This document shows positions 62,185 to 64,000 of a DNA stretch of 64,000 nucleotides, piece by piece. The DNA is from Auanema rhodensis. Taxonomy: Eukaryota; Nematoda; Chromadorea; Rhabditida; Rhabditidae. Each line of letters begins with the position of its first letter. Position 1 is the first letter of the stretch. The position numbers were made by a program, and so were the translations under genes. Where the stretch lies: the NCBI GenBank assembly GCA_964057225.1, contig OZ059895.1, forward strand, positions 14,136,001 through 14,200,000, given 5' to 3'. Below the pieces are notes generated by a model. The model had not been told where the DNA came from. It saw nothing but the letters and a program-made list of their open reading frames with translations, and ran no database searches.

Positions 62185-64000
62185 AATCCAAGATATATCG
62201 TTTGTTTGAAGTAATCTGATTGACTAATAAGATCAAGAATATACTGAAGAATGTGAAATATAAAATATATTAAAGAAAAATGAATGAATGAATGAAGAAG
62301 AAGAAGAAGAAGATGTATTTAAGTTTGAACATGAAGACAATGGCTATTTAAATACTTTTTTATTTCCATTTGTTTTAATTTTCTTAAGTTTAAGGTCGTA
62401 TTAGCCTGCGGGCATATTACAACATAGGTGCGAAAACAAAAGACATCGAAACTAATGGTCGAACTTATGTAACTTCATTTCCGATTTCTTTTCTCGTTCT
62501 AACATTTCCATCTCTTTTCAATTTCAAATACTGTTCCTTTTTAAAAATCATCAAAATTTAAAAAGAAGAAGAAGAAGAAATGAGATTAGAAGAAAAGAGA
62601 ATAAAGAAAAAAAAAAGAAATAAAAGGTGAAATATTAAAAAATAAAAAGTCTTCTATATCAGCATAAGTTATAACTTTATTATAATTATATAAATAATTA
62701 TATATTAAATATATTTAAAGCTTTCTGTTTAAAGATAATACTTTATGAACTTTTGTGATGTAAGACTATAATATTTCAGATACGATGAAACTTTATATAA
62801 GGAGAAATGTTACAACAACAACATATATTGAAGAAACAATATGTATTCTCTTTATCAAATACACATGTAATATTTGAGATGAAACAAAAAAAAAAAAAAA
62901 AAAGAAAAGAATAGAGAACGGAAACTTGTATTCGAGATTGAAAAACCGTTTTGTCGTTTACATCAGCATCAAAAGCTTTATATGGAAATTAAGGAAAATC
63001 GTATGATATATGACCTTGTTCTTTAAAAAAAAAACTTTTTTTCATACAATATCATATGTTATATAACTATATGTTTATTATGTTGTTTTCTAATAAGTTT
63101 TTTTTTGTACAAAACAAATCGAATAATACGAGGACGTGTCGATGTATCTTAGAATATATGTAGGTTCAGGTCAAAAATCATAGAATTTCGATTTTTCGCA
63201 TAAAAAAGTTCAAATTATGATCATTAAAAATAACTGTGACGTTATATCACGATACATATTTTAGAAGGCAGATAAGAGAAAAAACTTGTTAAAGAACAGC
63301 TAAGAAAGTTTCAAAAATCAAAAGTTTCGGAAGAAAGTTCAATAAGATTCTATAGGTCAAAAGGTGAAAAATGTATATTTTCATGGAATAATTGAAGTAA
63401 AAAGAAAGAAAACGAAGAAAAATATTATATAATTCAACGTTTTACGAAAGCATAGTATGTTTCTGAAACTTATGTTTCGAAGTAAAAGAGCAGCATGACA
63501 GGCGTGGAATGATTTTATATACCCTGAGGCATGTTCGAACGGTCAATTTCATTGTTCTATTGTGATGATGATGCAGGTGCAGTTAGACAGAATTCAACTT
63601 TTTTCCAAACGAATTCGAATTAGGCAGTTGTGTCCTAATAAACAACAAACATGACACAACAAGATAACAAAATAGAAAGGAAAACATCACATTAAATGAT
63701 TCTTGAACGGACAACTTCTTCAAAATATCATTCAGAAGATGATGTTTAGACGCTGGACAACAAACATTTTCCTTTTTTTTTGTTGTTGGTTTTCTTTCTA
63801 ATTTGAATATTTTAATTTAATAAAATATGTTTATTATAATCTATATACATATAGTTAACTCATATCATTTGATTAATTTCTTTTTTGCCCTACCATCAAC
63901 TCAGCACCACGCTTATTCTCGTCCAATATTGAACTTGAAAAGAAGCATTTTCTCGAGTGTGGGAATAATGCGCGAAAATCATAAAAGAGATAGATGACTC
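62185..64000. other. Intergenic DNA upstream of the BPI-like gene
   Basis: AT-rich, with (AAG)n near 62294-62312 and 62563-62578 and an A run at 62886-62902. No coding-like frame or RNA gene seen. The first few hundred bases should include the BPI-like promoter or outron. Confidence 0.5.

Overview
The window is nuclear DNA of a nematode. The proof is in the sequence: the 22-nt nematode spliced leader SL1 (starting GGTTTAATTACCCAAG) occurs more than 80 times, always followed by a GT splice donor (one exception), a short hairpin, an Sm-type site (AATTTTGG) and a terminal stem-loop, which is the layout of an SL1 RNA gene. The gene content agrees: nematode chemoreceptors, a gustatory-type receptor, a globin and a BPI/LBP-type protein, all with many 45-60 nt introns in AT-rich DNA. 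I cannot place it in a genus.

Layout. 1-25004: a head-to-tail array of 74 SL1 RNA genes in a ~340-bp unit, all on the + strand, with no 5S rRNA in the unit. 25005-25611: the last exons of a sugar-transporter-like (MFS) gene, cut off by the array edge. 26126-27382: a complete Srd-like chemoreceptor gene. 27415-28096 (-): the 3' exons of a type-B carboxylesterase gene, cut off by the second array. 28097-30776: eight more SL1 units, the first truncated. 30777-31477: two coding-like scraps of unknown identity. 31478-32652 (-): a complete Srh/Sri-like chemoreceptor gene. 33452-34038: a fold-back element followed by a solitary SL1 gene with a diverged upstream region. 35095-35660: a decayed mariner transposase. 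39724-40371: a small secreted-peptide gene with a furin-type RARR site. 41038-41312: a probable Tc1/mariner MITE. 42006-43527 (-): a globin gene in eight exons. 43528-56621: about 13 kb without a convincing gene, full of GA/CT tracts and short palindromes. 56622-58685: a gustatory-receptor (Gur) gene in eight exons. 59109-62184 (-): a secreted BPI/LBP-family protein gene in 18 exons. 62185-64000: no gene seen.

How the parts relate. The SL1 genes supply the leader that nematodes trans-splice onto the 5' ends of many mRNAs; several genes here have a plausible acceptor just before their start codon. The chemoreceptors, gustatory receptor and globin suggest an ordinary sensory-gene neighbourhood into which, or next to which, the SL1 array expanded, leaving two neighbouring genes without their 5' halves. 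Exon coordinates were worked out by hand from reading frame and GT/AG sites; lengths and phases add up for every multi-exon model given, but no transcript evidence was available.
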